Shown piece by piece: positions 28,143-33,704 of a DNA stretch of 33,704 bases. The notes under the pieces were generated by a model that was not told the origin of the DNA, did no database searches, and saw nothing but the letters and a program-made list of their open reading frames with translations. The stretch covers positions 1 to 33,704 of the forward strand of contig JAKLLA010000032.1 in the NCBI GenBank assembly GCA_023150375.1, read 5' to 3'. The DNA is from Burkholderiaceae bacterium (GTDB lineage Bacteria; Pseudomonadota; Gammaproteobacteria; Burkholderiales; Burkholderiaceae_C). Positions within the stretch are counted from its first letter, which is position 1. Every line of letters starts with the position of its first letter. The position numbers were made by a program, and so were the translations under genes.

Positions 28143-28769
28143 ATGAGTGCATTCAAGAATCGTCATCCACCCGGCTCGCAGCGGAAGCCCCACCTTCATT
28201 CCACCGCTGAGGCCTTCGAGTCGAGCGAAGAACGAGTTCTTCGGCTCTACCAGCAGTCAGAGGGCCCATTGCTCGCTTGGCTACTGGATGAAGCAAGGCG
28301 GCGCGGCCAGACCATTGGCGAGATGGCCTCCGCCCTGGGCGTGACGCACGGCTACATCAACCAGTTGCGGAGCGGTCTTCGCAAGGTAAATCAAATCAGC
28401 CGGGAGTTCGCTCTCAGCTGTGCGGGCTACCTCGGCGTACCGCCAATCGTGGTGAAGGTCCTCGCGGGGCACATCCCGATGAGCGACTTCATCGCCCCGC
28501 AACAGTCCGAGGAAGACGCTGTCAGCCGTGCGTTTGAGCAGATGCTTGCGGACCCGGGGTTCAGAGCGGCAGTTCCCATGTCGCTCAGCGGGCTCTCGCA
28601 CGATGCGAAGAAGGCTCTGGTATCGCTCTACGCCAACACGCTCGGGCACGACGTGCTGGGATTGCGGGAGATTCCAGCAATGCTGCGGTGGGTCCAACGG
28701 GCAGCCATGATTCACGATGAGAGCGAGGGCGCGGCTTACCGCGGGCATCGTGACGTCGTCAACGGGTAA
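28143..28769 (+). CDS. HTH (Xre-like) regulator
   Basis: A 208-residue protein with a helix-turn-helix at about residues 57-80 (TIGEMASALGVTHGYINQLRSG) and a C-terminal half without recognised domain (DAVSRAFEQMLADPGFRAAVP; AMLRWVQRAAMIHD). The start ATG at 28143 is chosen because AGGAA lies 10-11 nt upstream; the frame is open to 28035. A possible promoter is TGGGCA-N17-TATACA ending near 28100. Its own palindromic operator candidate is at 27961-27980. A strong terminator follows. It probably regulates genes of the element. Confidence 0.75.
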   Translation: MSAFKNRHPPGSQRKPHLHSTAEAFESSEERVLRLYQQSEGPLLAWLLDEARRRGQTIGEMASALGVTHGYINQLRSGLRKVNQISREFALSCAGYLGVPPIVVKVLAGHIPMSDFIAPQQSEEDAVSRAFEQMLADPGFRAAVPMSLSGLSHDAKKALVSLYANTLGHDVLGLREIPAMLRWVQRAAMIHDESEGAAYRGHRDVVNG

Positions 28770-29170
28770 AGAAATCAGTGACTTGATTCGGCGGCGGGCT
28801 CCTTGGGGCTTGCCATTGGGTTGAGAATGTGACGGCGCGCATTCAACGCGTGCTTATTCGAAGGCCGCACCCAACAGGGTGTGGCCTTTCTTTTTGGAGA
28901 GCGGCTGTCACGACGCGACTCAAATTCAGAAGAGACGGGGTTTCCATTCCCCTACCTTGACCCCGTGTTGCAAACTGTTGCAATTTCACCGTTCAGGAAA
29001 TAGTCGTTTGCAATCAATTGCTTAGATGCGAACACCTCTAGCCAGCGGGGCAAAAATAGGTTGTTTCACTGGATTTATCTGGAGCGAGGTGGAGTTGGTG
29101 ACTACACGAGTTGCGCAGATTGAAAGCCAATCTGCCAAACAACCGACACAAAGCAACTTGGAGTTCGAAA
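28770..29170. other. gene-free, AT-richer stretch with TTGCAA repeats
   Basis: Apart from the terminator at 28861-28895 there is no convincing gene. The part 28970-29040 is much richer in A+T than its surroundings and has TTGCAA at 28974, 28983 and a related TTTGCAA near 29007, plus CAATTG. This could be a promoter/operator area for the small gene at 29171 or a DNA-unwinding region; the repeats are too short and irregular to call iterons. Confidence 0.45.
28861..28895 (+). terminator. intrinsic terminator after the HTH regulator
   Basis: A 12-bp stem with one G-T pair (AAGGCCGCACCC/GGGTGTGGCCTT, loop AACA, 28861-28888) is followed by TCTTTTT. It is a standard rho-independent terminator 91 bp after the HTH gene. 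Confidence 0.85.
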
Positions 29171-29455
29171 ATGACAGATATTCAAAGCCTCGGAAACAAC
29201 GCCCGAATTGACCTTGACCTCTTTAAGTCGCTACTCATCGCCAAGGGCTGTGAGTACCTAATTTCTTGGCGTTGGAGCGGGCGCAGCCGAAATGGTCTGC
29301 TTCAAATACTTAAAGAGGGTGAGTGCATCGCTGTATTTGAGTTCTACCGCAACACTTCAATTTGGGGCGAGAGCGACCGCCGCTTGTACCGCCTGCGCAC
29401 CGGCAGCGCTCGCCACCGCGCCGTCCAAGACGCAATCCGGTACCTCGCAAACTAA
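29171..29455 (+). CDS. small hypothetical protein
   Basis: A 94-residue protein starting MTDIQSLGNNARIDLDLFKS, with GGAG 8 nt before the ATG at 29171. It has no recognised family. Several aromatic and charged residues (YLISWRWSGRSR, VFEFYRNTSIWGESDRRLYRL) suggest a small compact beta fold. Codon use is less GC-biased than in neighbouring genes, consistent with separate acquisition. It stands alone between a terminator and a hairpin (CCCCGGC/GCCGGGG, near 29472-29488). Confidence 0.6.
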   Translation: MTDIQSLGNNARIDLDLFKSLLIAKGCEYLISWRWSGRSRNGLLQILKEGECIAVFEFYRNTSIWGESDRRLYRLRTGSARHRAVQDAIRYLAN

Positions 29456-29767
29456 TCCACGGAGAATCATCCTCCCCGGCAAAGCCGGGGCTCCCAAGCA
29501 GGCGCCACTGCGGTCGAGCCGTTCAGCGACCGCGGAATCGCTGCGAATGGGCATGTGTGTCGTGTATCCGTTGCATTTCATGAGGATGGACGAGTTCACT
29601 CCTTGGAGCCCGCGTCCTTCTTTGCCTGCACGCGAGAACTTCGCCGATGGATAAAAGCCTCTCCTAGACGGCCTGCTGCGGACAGCTGGTGTCAGCAGCG
29701 GGCTCCAGCGGACATGACCGGTCGTCTTCTGCGCCCAGCCTTCTGACCGGTGCTGAGGATGACGACG
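29456..29767. other. intergenic region before the rep unit
   Basis: No gene seen. It contains the hairpin CCCCGGC-AAA-GCCGGGG near 29472-29488, a second inverted structure (CTGCTG, 29673-29678, with CAGCAG, 29693-29698, enclosing GACA/TGTC), and GACCGGT repeated at 29716-29722 and 29745-29751, just before the small HTH gene. The repeats are candidate operators for autoregulation of the replication genes. I could not assign a promoter with confidence. Confidence 0.5.
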
Positions 29768-29980
29768 ATGACGATTCATCGACTCCTGACGCTGTCTGAA
29801 CTGGCAGCAATCCTTGGGCGCAGCCCCGAAACCGTACGCCGAGACCTTCGGCGCAACCCCCAAGCCGTACCCCCTCGCTGCTCCATCGCTGGTACTCGCC
29901 AACTCCGGTGGCACGAGGCTGACGTCCGCGACTGGCTTGAGCTCCAGCGTGCCCCCAGCGGTGCGGGAGGTCGTCAATGA
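29768..29980 (+). CDS. small HTH protein at the head of the rep unit (RepF-like position)
   Basis: A 70-residue protein with a helix-turn-helix (LTLSELAAILGRSPETVRRDLRRN) and a wing-like AGTRQLRWHEADVRDWLEL, the AlpA/MerR-like small DNA-binding type. The start at 29768 has GAGG 9 nt upstream; in-frame ATG 29759 and GTG 29750 are less well placed. Its stop overlaps the repA start by 4 bp (ATGA), so the two are translationally coupled. In RSF1010 a small autorepressor precedes repA in the same way; that parallel is from gene order, not sequence identity. Confidence 0.75.
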   Translation: MTIHRLLTLSELAAILGRSPETVRRDLRRNPQAVPPRCSIAGTRQLRWHEADVRDWLELQRAPSGAGGRQ

Positions 29981-30909
29981 GGTCGACCAGCTTGAGTCCC
30001 CTGGGCCTGAAGCTCGATATCGCCGGAGTTCTGGAGAACCCTCCGCCCGAACTCGACTTCGTCCTGCCGGGGTTGCCGGCGGGTACTGTCGGCATGCTCA
30101 ATGGTGCTGGCGGCGTTGGAAAGACGATGTTCGAGCTCCAACTCGCCGTCGTGCTGGCCGCTGGCCTGCCGTGGCGTCTCGCGCCGCTGTCGGCACTCCT
30201 GGACTTCGATGAGGAGCGCAGTCCAGAGCGCGTGCTGCTGCTATTGGCCGAGGAGTCCCGTGCCGTGGTATGGAGACGGCTCCACGCCGTCGTGGCGCAC
30301 ATCGTGCGATGTGGGCTGTTCGATTCCGGTCTGACGGCCACCGAACTGAAGGCCCGCCTGGATGAGAACCTGGTGATTCATGCCCTCGCCGGTTCGCGGC
30401 GCCTGCAACTGCTGGACGAAATGCTCCAGGCGGGCGAGGACTACCCGGCGCTCAAGGGTGCAGCCGACGGCGCCCGCTTGGTCATCGTGGACCCCATCCG
30501 GCAGCTCCATGTGGCAAACGAAAACGAGTCTGGTGCCATGAGCGCGCTTGTGTCGGTGCTGAAGCAGCTGGCTCACGATACGGGTGCCGCCGTGGTGTTC
30601 GCTCACCACGCCAGTCGTGCCGCTGGCCAGTTCGGGTTCTCAGAGTCGGCTGATGCGTCCCGCGGTTCGACAGCGCTCGTTGATGACACGCGGTGGGTGG
30701 TCACGCTGTCGGAGCCGAGCCGGGACAGGCTGAAGAGCTTCGGAGTGGCCGACGGTCAGCCTGAAGGCTTCGCGGTGCTGAGCGCGGCAAAGATGAACTA
30801 CATCGCCAGGCCCGCTGCCGCACTCCTCAGTCGGGAGCTGTCGGGTGTGCTGTGTGCTCACGAGCGTGTGCCGAAGGCCGAGCGGATGCCGACGAGGAGC
30901 CGGCAATGA
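29977..30909 (+). CDS. repA: RepA-like hexameric replicative helicase
   Basis: A 310-residue RecA-fold ATPase. Walker A is GAGGVGKT (43-50), Walker B VIVDP (169-173), and a FAHHASR motif (208-214) follows, as in RSF1010 RepA and related DnaB-type plasmid helicases. The length is close to RSF1010 RepA. RepA unwinds DNA at the plasmid origin. It overlaps the upstream HTH gene and the downstream RepC-like gene by 4 bp each. This is the strongest evidence that the element carries its own replicon. Confidence 0.85.
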   Translation: MRSTSLSPLGLKLDIAGVLENPPPELDFVLPGLPAGTVGMLNGAGGVGKTMFELQLAVVLAAGLPWRLAPLSALLDFDEERSPERVLLLLAEESRAVVWRRLHAVVAHIVRCGLFDSGLTATELKARLDENLVIHALAGSRRLQLLDEMLQAGEDYPALKGAADGARLVIVDPIRQLHVANENESGAMSALVSVLKQLAHDTGAAVVFAHHASRAAGQFGFSESADASRGSTALVDDTRWVVTLSEPSRDRLKSFGVADGQPEGFAVLSAAKMNYIARPAAALLSRELSGVLCAHERVPKAERMPTRSRQ

Positions 30910-31883
30910 AGCGTGCCAGTGCGAATCAGTCCGCCGTGGCGTGCCTGGACCCGGCCGTGGGGCTGAGTGCGCTATTCCGGCCGCTGGGCAACGTCCGGCG
31001 TAGGCCTTCTCTGGATGTGTCCTACGACCTCGGCGACGGACGGACCCTCCGGTTCAGTGCCCGCGAGGCCCTGGGTGCGCGAGAGCAGACCACGTTGCTG
31101 GCCGTCCTCTCCCTCGCCCGCAAGTGGCCCAGGACCGATGCCGAGTTCACGGTTCTCGACCGACCATCGAACTTGGAGCCCAGCGTGTCGTTGCTCCAAG
31201 CGCTGGGCGGTCCCGCAGTCACGGGCGAGGCCGCGACGGTCATGCTCAGCTTCACCTGGACTGCACTGAACCAGCGCTGTGGGGTGGGTTCGGGCGGGTC
31301 AGCCGGCGACGTTCAACGAGAGTGTTTGCGGCGTCTGTGCGAAGTCGTGGTCTGGGAAGAGGCCGGGCGACGCCGGGTGACCGCGCAGTCTTACCTCATG
31401 GTCTGGCTGCTCGGCGACGACAAGCGCGTTCATGTGGTGCTGAACACCCGGCTCGCTGCTGCGTTCCTCGGAGCCCAGTACGTGCAGGTGCCCCTGGGTG
31501 AGCGGAACGCGCTCTCGACGGACGTCCAGAAACTCAGCCACGCGTTCCTGTGCACCGCGGTTCGACCGGACGCCAGCTTACGCATCTCGCCCGCTGCCCT
31601 GGTCGCCCGCCTGTGGCTTGACAACGATGCCGCCCCCGAGGGGACTCGTCGGCGCCGTTTGCGGGATGCGCGCCTGGCTCTCCAAGCGATTGGTCGCCTG
31701 GACGGTTGGCACGTCATTTGGGACGGTGGCGTCGCCACGGTGCGCCGTCAAGCCTCGGTCGACGTTCGCGCTCCGACGACTCCGCGCTCGGTGGCAGCGT
31801 CTGCTCGCGAACGGACAAACGGAGAAAAACTCAATAACGTCAAGGACTTGTCGCTTGCGGACGTATCCGGACTATTCAAGTAG
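30906..31883 (+). CDS. repC: RepC-like replication initiator
   Basis: A 325-residue protein starting at the ATG within the ATGA overlap with repA. It has tandem winged-helix character (SAREALGAREQTTLLAVLSLA near the N-terminus; VQKLSHAFLCTAVRP and ISPAALVARLWL in the second half), as in IncQ RepC and related origin-binding initiators. The assignment rests on this pattern and on its position after repA; the sequence is diverged. RepC-type proteins bind iterons at oriV and recruit RepA. No classical 20-bp iterons were found nearby, although three GTTACC repeats and a hairpin follow the gene. Confidence 0.7.
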   Translation: MKRASANQSAVACLDPAVGLSALFRPLGNVRRRPSLDVSYDLGDGRTLRFSAREALGAREQTTLLAVLSLARKWPRTDAEFTVLDRPSNLEPSVSLLQALGGPAVTGEAATVMLSFTWTALNQRCGVGSGGSAGDVQRECLRRLCEVVVWEEAGRRRVTAQSYLMVWLLGDDKRVHVVLNTRLAAAFLGAQYVQVPLGERNALSTDVQKLSHAFLCTAVRPDASLRISPAALVARLWLDNDAAPEGTRRRRLRDARLALQAIGRLDGWHVIWDGGVATVRRQASVDVRAPTTPRSVAASARERTNGEKLNNVKDLSLADVSGLFK

Positions 31884-31904
31884 GGAAAGACTGGTGTCCA
31901 GGGA

Positions 31905-31968
31905 GCGGCGGGCGGTGGGAAGGCCCGCCGCGGCTCTCCGAGGTCGTTACCTCGTTACCCTGGTTACC
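31905..31968. repeat. hairpin and three GTTACC repeats after repC
   Basis: A perfect 9-bp stem (GCGGCGGGC/GCCCGCCGC, 31905-31931) is followed by GTTACC at 31946, 31954 and 31963. The 8-9-bp period is short for RepC iterons. The same hexamer occurs twice with 8-bp period at 24117-24130, at the end of the SSB-like gene. Confidence 0.5.
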
Positions 31969-31991
31969 GCAGAACTGTGGCAAGAGACGAA

Positions 31992-32016
31992 AAGGGGCAG
32001 CCGCTGGCTGCCCCTT
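31992..32016. terminator. bidirectional terminator between repC and the 32063 gene
   Basis: A perfect 11-bp stem (AAGGGGCAGCC/GGCTGCCCCTT, loop GCT). On the minus strand it ends in TTTT; on the plus strand the T run is short. It sits between convergent genes. Confidence 0.75.
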
Positions 32017-32062
32017 CATCAATCAAGCCTACGGCTTCGTCAGTGCAGCGCGAAGCGCCCTA

Positions 32063-32758
32063 TCAGTTCTGAATCGGCCGACCGTCCTCATCACGCAGCG
32101 CATCGCTGCGCAGTGCACACCCGGCGAAGAAGTTCATGAGCTCGACCGGAAACGGACCTGCCGTAGTCAACATGGCTCGAACATCTTTCGGCTTCGGCAG
32201 CCGTTTGTCGAAGGGCAAACGCTCCGCAGTGGTGAGCCAGACCGCCGCCTCGATGAGTTCCTCCGATGACGCGGCGTCGCTCCCCGAGGGACCGTCGAGC
32301 GGCGCCGCCAGGCGCTGTAGGTTGTCGCTGGCCTCGGCACACAGGTAGAGCATGCCAACCACAGGCATCGACGTGCTCTCCACGGCGATGAGGAATCGCC
32401 GCCGTTCAAGCCCTTCGCGCAGCCAGGCTGCGCCGTCGGGCGTCGAAAGAGGCACTGCCCAGCGGTACTCGATGCCCTCGGCCTGAGCCGCGATGAGCAC
32501 CATGGGGCTGCTCGTGGCCTGTGTGAGCGTACCGATGCGCATGTTGTTGCTCCGCCCGACTCGGGTCAGCCGCAGCACATCGTCGTACGACAGCTCCGAA
32601 CGGATGACGTAGCCGCGCTCACGACAACTCTTGTGTACCTGGGCGGCATGCTCGGCCCACTGGCTGGGCGTCAGCAACTCTGAGTACCTGGCGCGGTAGG
32701 CCACCTCGGCGACCTGGTCCAGCACATCTTCGGCCAAGGCCGACTTCACTTCTTTCAT
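32063..32758 (-). CDS. hypothetical protein
   Basis: A 231-residue protein from the ATG at 32758, with GAGG about 10 nt upstream; the frame is open 12 codons further. I recognise no family. Residues 1-70 look helical (ALAEDVLDQVAEVAYRARYSELLTPSQWAEH), followed by a mixed alpha/beta part (NNMRIGTLTQATSSPMVLIAAQAEG, RFLIAVESTSMPVVGMLYL) and a Ser/Asp-rich stretch near 170. No signal peptide or membrane segment. An inverted repeat (CACGTGTC/GACACGTG, 32761-32797) just upstream of the ATG may be its operator. Confidence 0.6.
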   Translation of the reverse strand: MKEVKSALAEDVLDQVAEVAYRARYSELLTPSQWAEHAAQVHKSCRERGYVIRSELSYDDVLRLTRVGRSNNMRIGTLTQATSSPMVLIAAQAEGIEYRWAVPLSTPDGAAWLREGLERRRFLIAVESTSMPVVGMLYLCAEASDNLQRLAAPLDGPSGSDAASSEELIEAAVWLTTAERLPFDKRLPKPKDVRAMLTTAGPFPVELMNFFAGCALRSDALRDEDGRPIQN

Positions 32759-32760
32759 TT

Positions 32761-32797
32761 CACGTGTCCTCGAAACATGGGGGTTCTGAGACACGTG
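32761..32797. promoter_or_regulatory. inverted repeat upstream of the 32063-32758 gene
   Basis: CACGTGTC (32761-32768) and GACACGTG (32790-32797) are perfect arms separated by 21 bp, starting 2 bp upstream of the ATG at 32758. It is a possible operator. GTAGCGACGT follows at 32798, a motif also seen in the palindrome at 27961. Confidence 0.45.
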
Positions 32798-32860
32798 TAG
32801 CGACGTCGAGCCCGAGGGTCTTAGTCCTCCGTAGGCGACGCCACCGCGCTGCGCGACAGC

Positions 32861-32897
32861 AAACTGCGCATTTCCAACCGTTGGAAATGCGCAGTTT
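32861..32897. repeat. perfect 37-bp palindrome
   Basis: Two 18-bp arms (32861-32878 and 32880-32897) are exact reverse complements around a single C; each arm contains AACTGCGCATTTCCAAC. It begins at the stop codon of the 32897-33427 gene. There is no T run after either arm, so a simple terminator is not the best explanation; a recombination, replication-priming or protein-binding site is possible. Confidence 0.85.
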
Positions 32898-33427
32898 CAG
32901 GAAGCGCCCTGGGCTCCTCGCGCTGTGGGGTAGGCGAACTCTCGGACCAGCGTCAGCGCGGCCGACACGTCCTCCACGGTGGCCGCCCCTACGGGAAACG
33001 CGGCGAACAGGGTCGGGCGACCGCAGAAGGTCACGGCGGGGTCCGCGACCACTCCCACCGTGGCGCCGCGCCCGTGCAACGCACGGTCAAGCGCTGGAAG
33101 GAGCCGCCGACGTAGGCGTTCGAGTACTTGGCGACCATCCTCTGGCCAGCCGTCGCCGGCATCGGCCGCCTGGAACTCTTGCTCGATGACGGCGCAGACC
33201 TGTCCGTTGACGATGGCCGGGAATGAGTTCTCTGGGTCAATGCACAAGCCCTGAACCTGCTCTGCCAAGCCCTGCGGCAAGTCGCCCAGCGGGCGCCAGC
33301 CCGTCGAGGGTCCAGACGGCGGCTCGTCGTGAAGCGCCTCGTAGCGCCACAGCAGCTCTCCATGGGCCGTGTGGGCCAGGAATCTGAGAGGTTCTCGACT
33401 GGGAGACCCGGGCAGGAAGTTGCTCAT
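32897..33427 (-). CDS. hypothetical protein
   Basis: A 176-residue protein with ATG at 33427 and AGGA a few nt upstream. I know no family. It is soluble and acidic in the N-terminal half (RFLAHTAHGELLWRYEALHD, then a Pro/Gly-rich loop), with a helical middle (RQVLERLRRRLLPALDRALHG) and a hydrophobic C-terminal part (TLFAAFPVGAATVEDVSAAL). The stop codon overlaps the 37-bp palindrome by its last base. It is followed on the same strand by the 32758 gene after about 140 bp. Confidence 0.6.
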   Translation of the reverse strand: MSNFLPGSPSREPLRFLAHTAHGELLWRYEALHDEPPSGPSTGWRPLGDLPQGLAEQVQGLCIDPENSFPAIVNGQVCAVIEQEFQAADAGDGWPEDGRQVLERLRRRLLPALDRALHGRGATVGVVADPAVTFCGRPTLFAAFPVGAATVEDVSAALTLVREFAYPTARGAQGAS

Positions 33428-33598
33428 CGTCCTGACATCCTATGGCGAGTGGGTCGCCCGGCAAGTTCTCTGCCGCAGTAGCGCGGCCACCTTCACGTGA
33501 GCCGTTTGATTACGTGGAAACCCTTGCTCGCGGCCGTTCCGTCAAAGGATTCGATTAAGCTTGCATTCCGCAAGCGTTCTACTTACAGGAGCGTGCCG

Positions 33599-33704
33599 AT
33601 GGCCGCCAGCAAGTCAGAAGTCGTCAGTGTTCGCGTTGAACCGCACATCAAGGTCGCCATGCAGGCGGCTGCAGAGCGGGAGATGCGAAGCCTGGCCAAC
33701 ATGT
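33599..33704 (+). CDS. ribbon-helix-helix protein, partial (runs off the window)
   Basis: Only the first 35 residues are present (MAASKSEVVSVRVEPHIKVA, then MQAAAEREMRSLANM). A short strand (VVSVRVE) followed by a helix and a turn with RSLANM is the Arc/CopG ribbon-helix-helix pattern. AGGAG stands 7 nt before the ATG, and GCTTGC/GCAAGC arms near 33560-33576 could be its operator. Such proteins beside plasmid-type genes are often relaxosome accessory proteins (MobC/TraY-like) or antitoxins. The downstream gene, outside the window, would decide. Confidence 0.6.
   Translation, partial: MAASKSEVVSVRVEPHIKVAMQAAAEREMRSLANM

Larger units (their letters stand above)
19001..33704 (+). mobile_element. 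integrated element at tRNA-Pro with IncQ-like replication genes (left part)
   Basis: Everything right of the tRNA looks acquired. It starts with a tyrosine integrase and a small excisionase-like HTH gene, and continues with a HipBA pair, a HEPN-like/LOTUS gene, an SSB-like gene, a replication-relaxation-like gene, orphan genes and a repF-repA-repC-like unit. No housekeeping gene occurs, several genes have no recognisable family, and base composition is visibly less GC-rich than the core, most clearly at 28770-29460. No conjugative type IV secretion gene and no relaxase is seen here, so it may be a mobilisable rather than self-transmissible element. The right end is outside the window. Confidence 0.8.

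Noticed and set aside
28970-29040. Iteron array of a plasmid origin
   Set aside because: TTGCAA motifs are short and irregularly spaced, without the 17-22-bp direct repeats expected.

Overview
The window comes from a high-GC betaproteobacterium of the order Burkholderiales. A PhaM-type polyhydroxyalkanoate granule protein, a DUF3567 protein, a methionine synthase split into two genes with an S-adenosylhomocysteine (SAH) riboswitch, and the rplU-rpmA-obgE-proB order facing ispB all fit that group. No species can be named from the sequence alone.

Core chromosome, 1-19000. The left edge is the promoter and boxA leader of an rRNA operon on the minus strand; the operon itself lies outside the window. 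Next come glcD-glcE-glcF (glycolate oxidase), a FIST-domain sensor, phaM, and a fumarylacetoacetate-hydrolase relative that seems to have lost two metal ligands. On the plus strand follow a DUF3108 protein, a DUF3567 protein and the homocysteine-binding half of MetH. A lipoprotein gene on the other strand separates it from the cobalamin half of MetH, which has its own promoter and SAH riboswitch. A 91-bp duplicated, hairpin-rich repeat ends proB. The minus-strand ribosomal/GTPase genes and the plus-strand ispB are divergent. A tRNA-Pro(CGG) closes the core region.

Integrated element, about 19001 to beyond 33704. A tyrosine recombinase starts 160 bp after the tRNA 3' end, so the tRNA is the likely attachment site; the right end is not in the window. 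The element carries a small excisionase-like HTH protein, a HEPN-like/LOTUS fusion protein divergent from a HipB-HipA pair, an SSB-like OB-fold protein, a replication-relaxation-like protein, several orphan proteins and a three-gene unit (HTH, hexameric-helicase-like RepA, RepC-like initiator) with 4-bp overlaps. That unit has the layout of the IncQ/RSF1010 repF-repA-repC operon. At the right edge a ribbon-helix-helix protein begins, possibly the first gene of a mobilisation module. The element is best described as an integrative element with an IncQ-like replicon.

Most notable: (i) the HEPN-like/LOTUS gene facing hipBA across four copies of a 17-bp operator placed 49-51 bp apart in alternating orientation; (ii) a gene-free 0.8-kb stretch with two inverted copies of a unit that has conserved ends and a diverged middle; (iii) a perfect 37-bp palindrome near the right edge; (iv) hairpins over the integrase ribosome-binding site and over the start of the excisionase-like gene, suggesting translational control of mobility.
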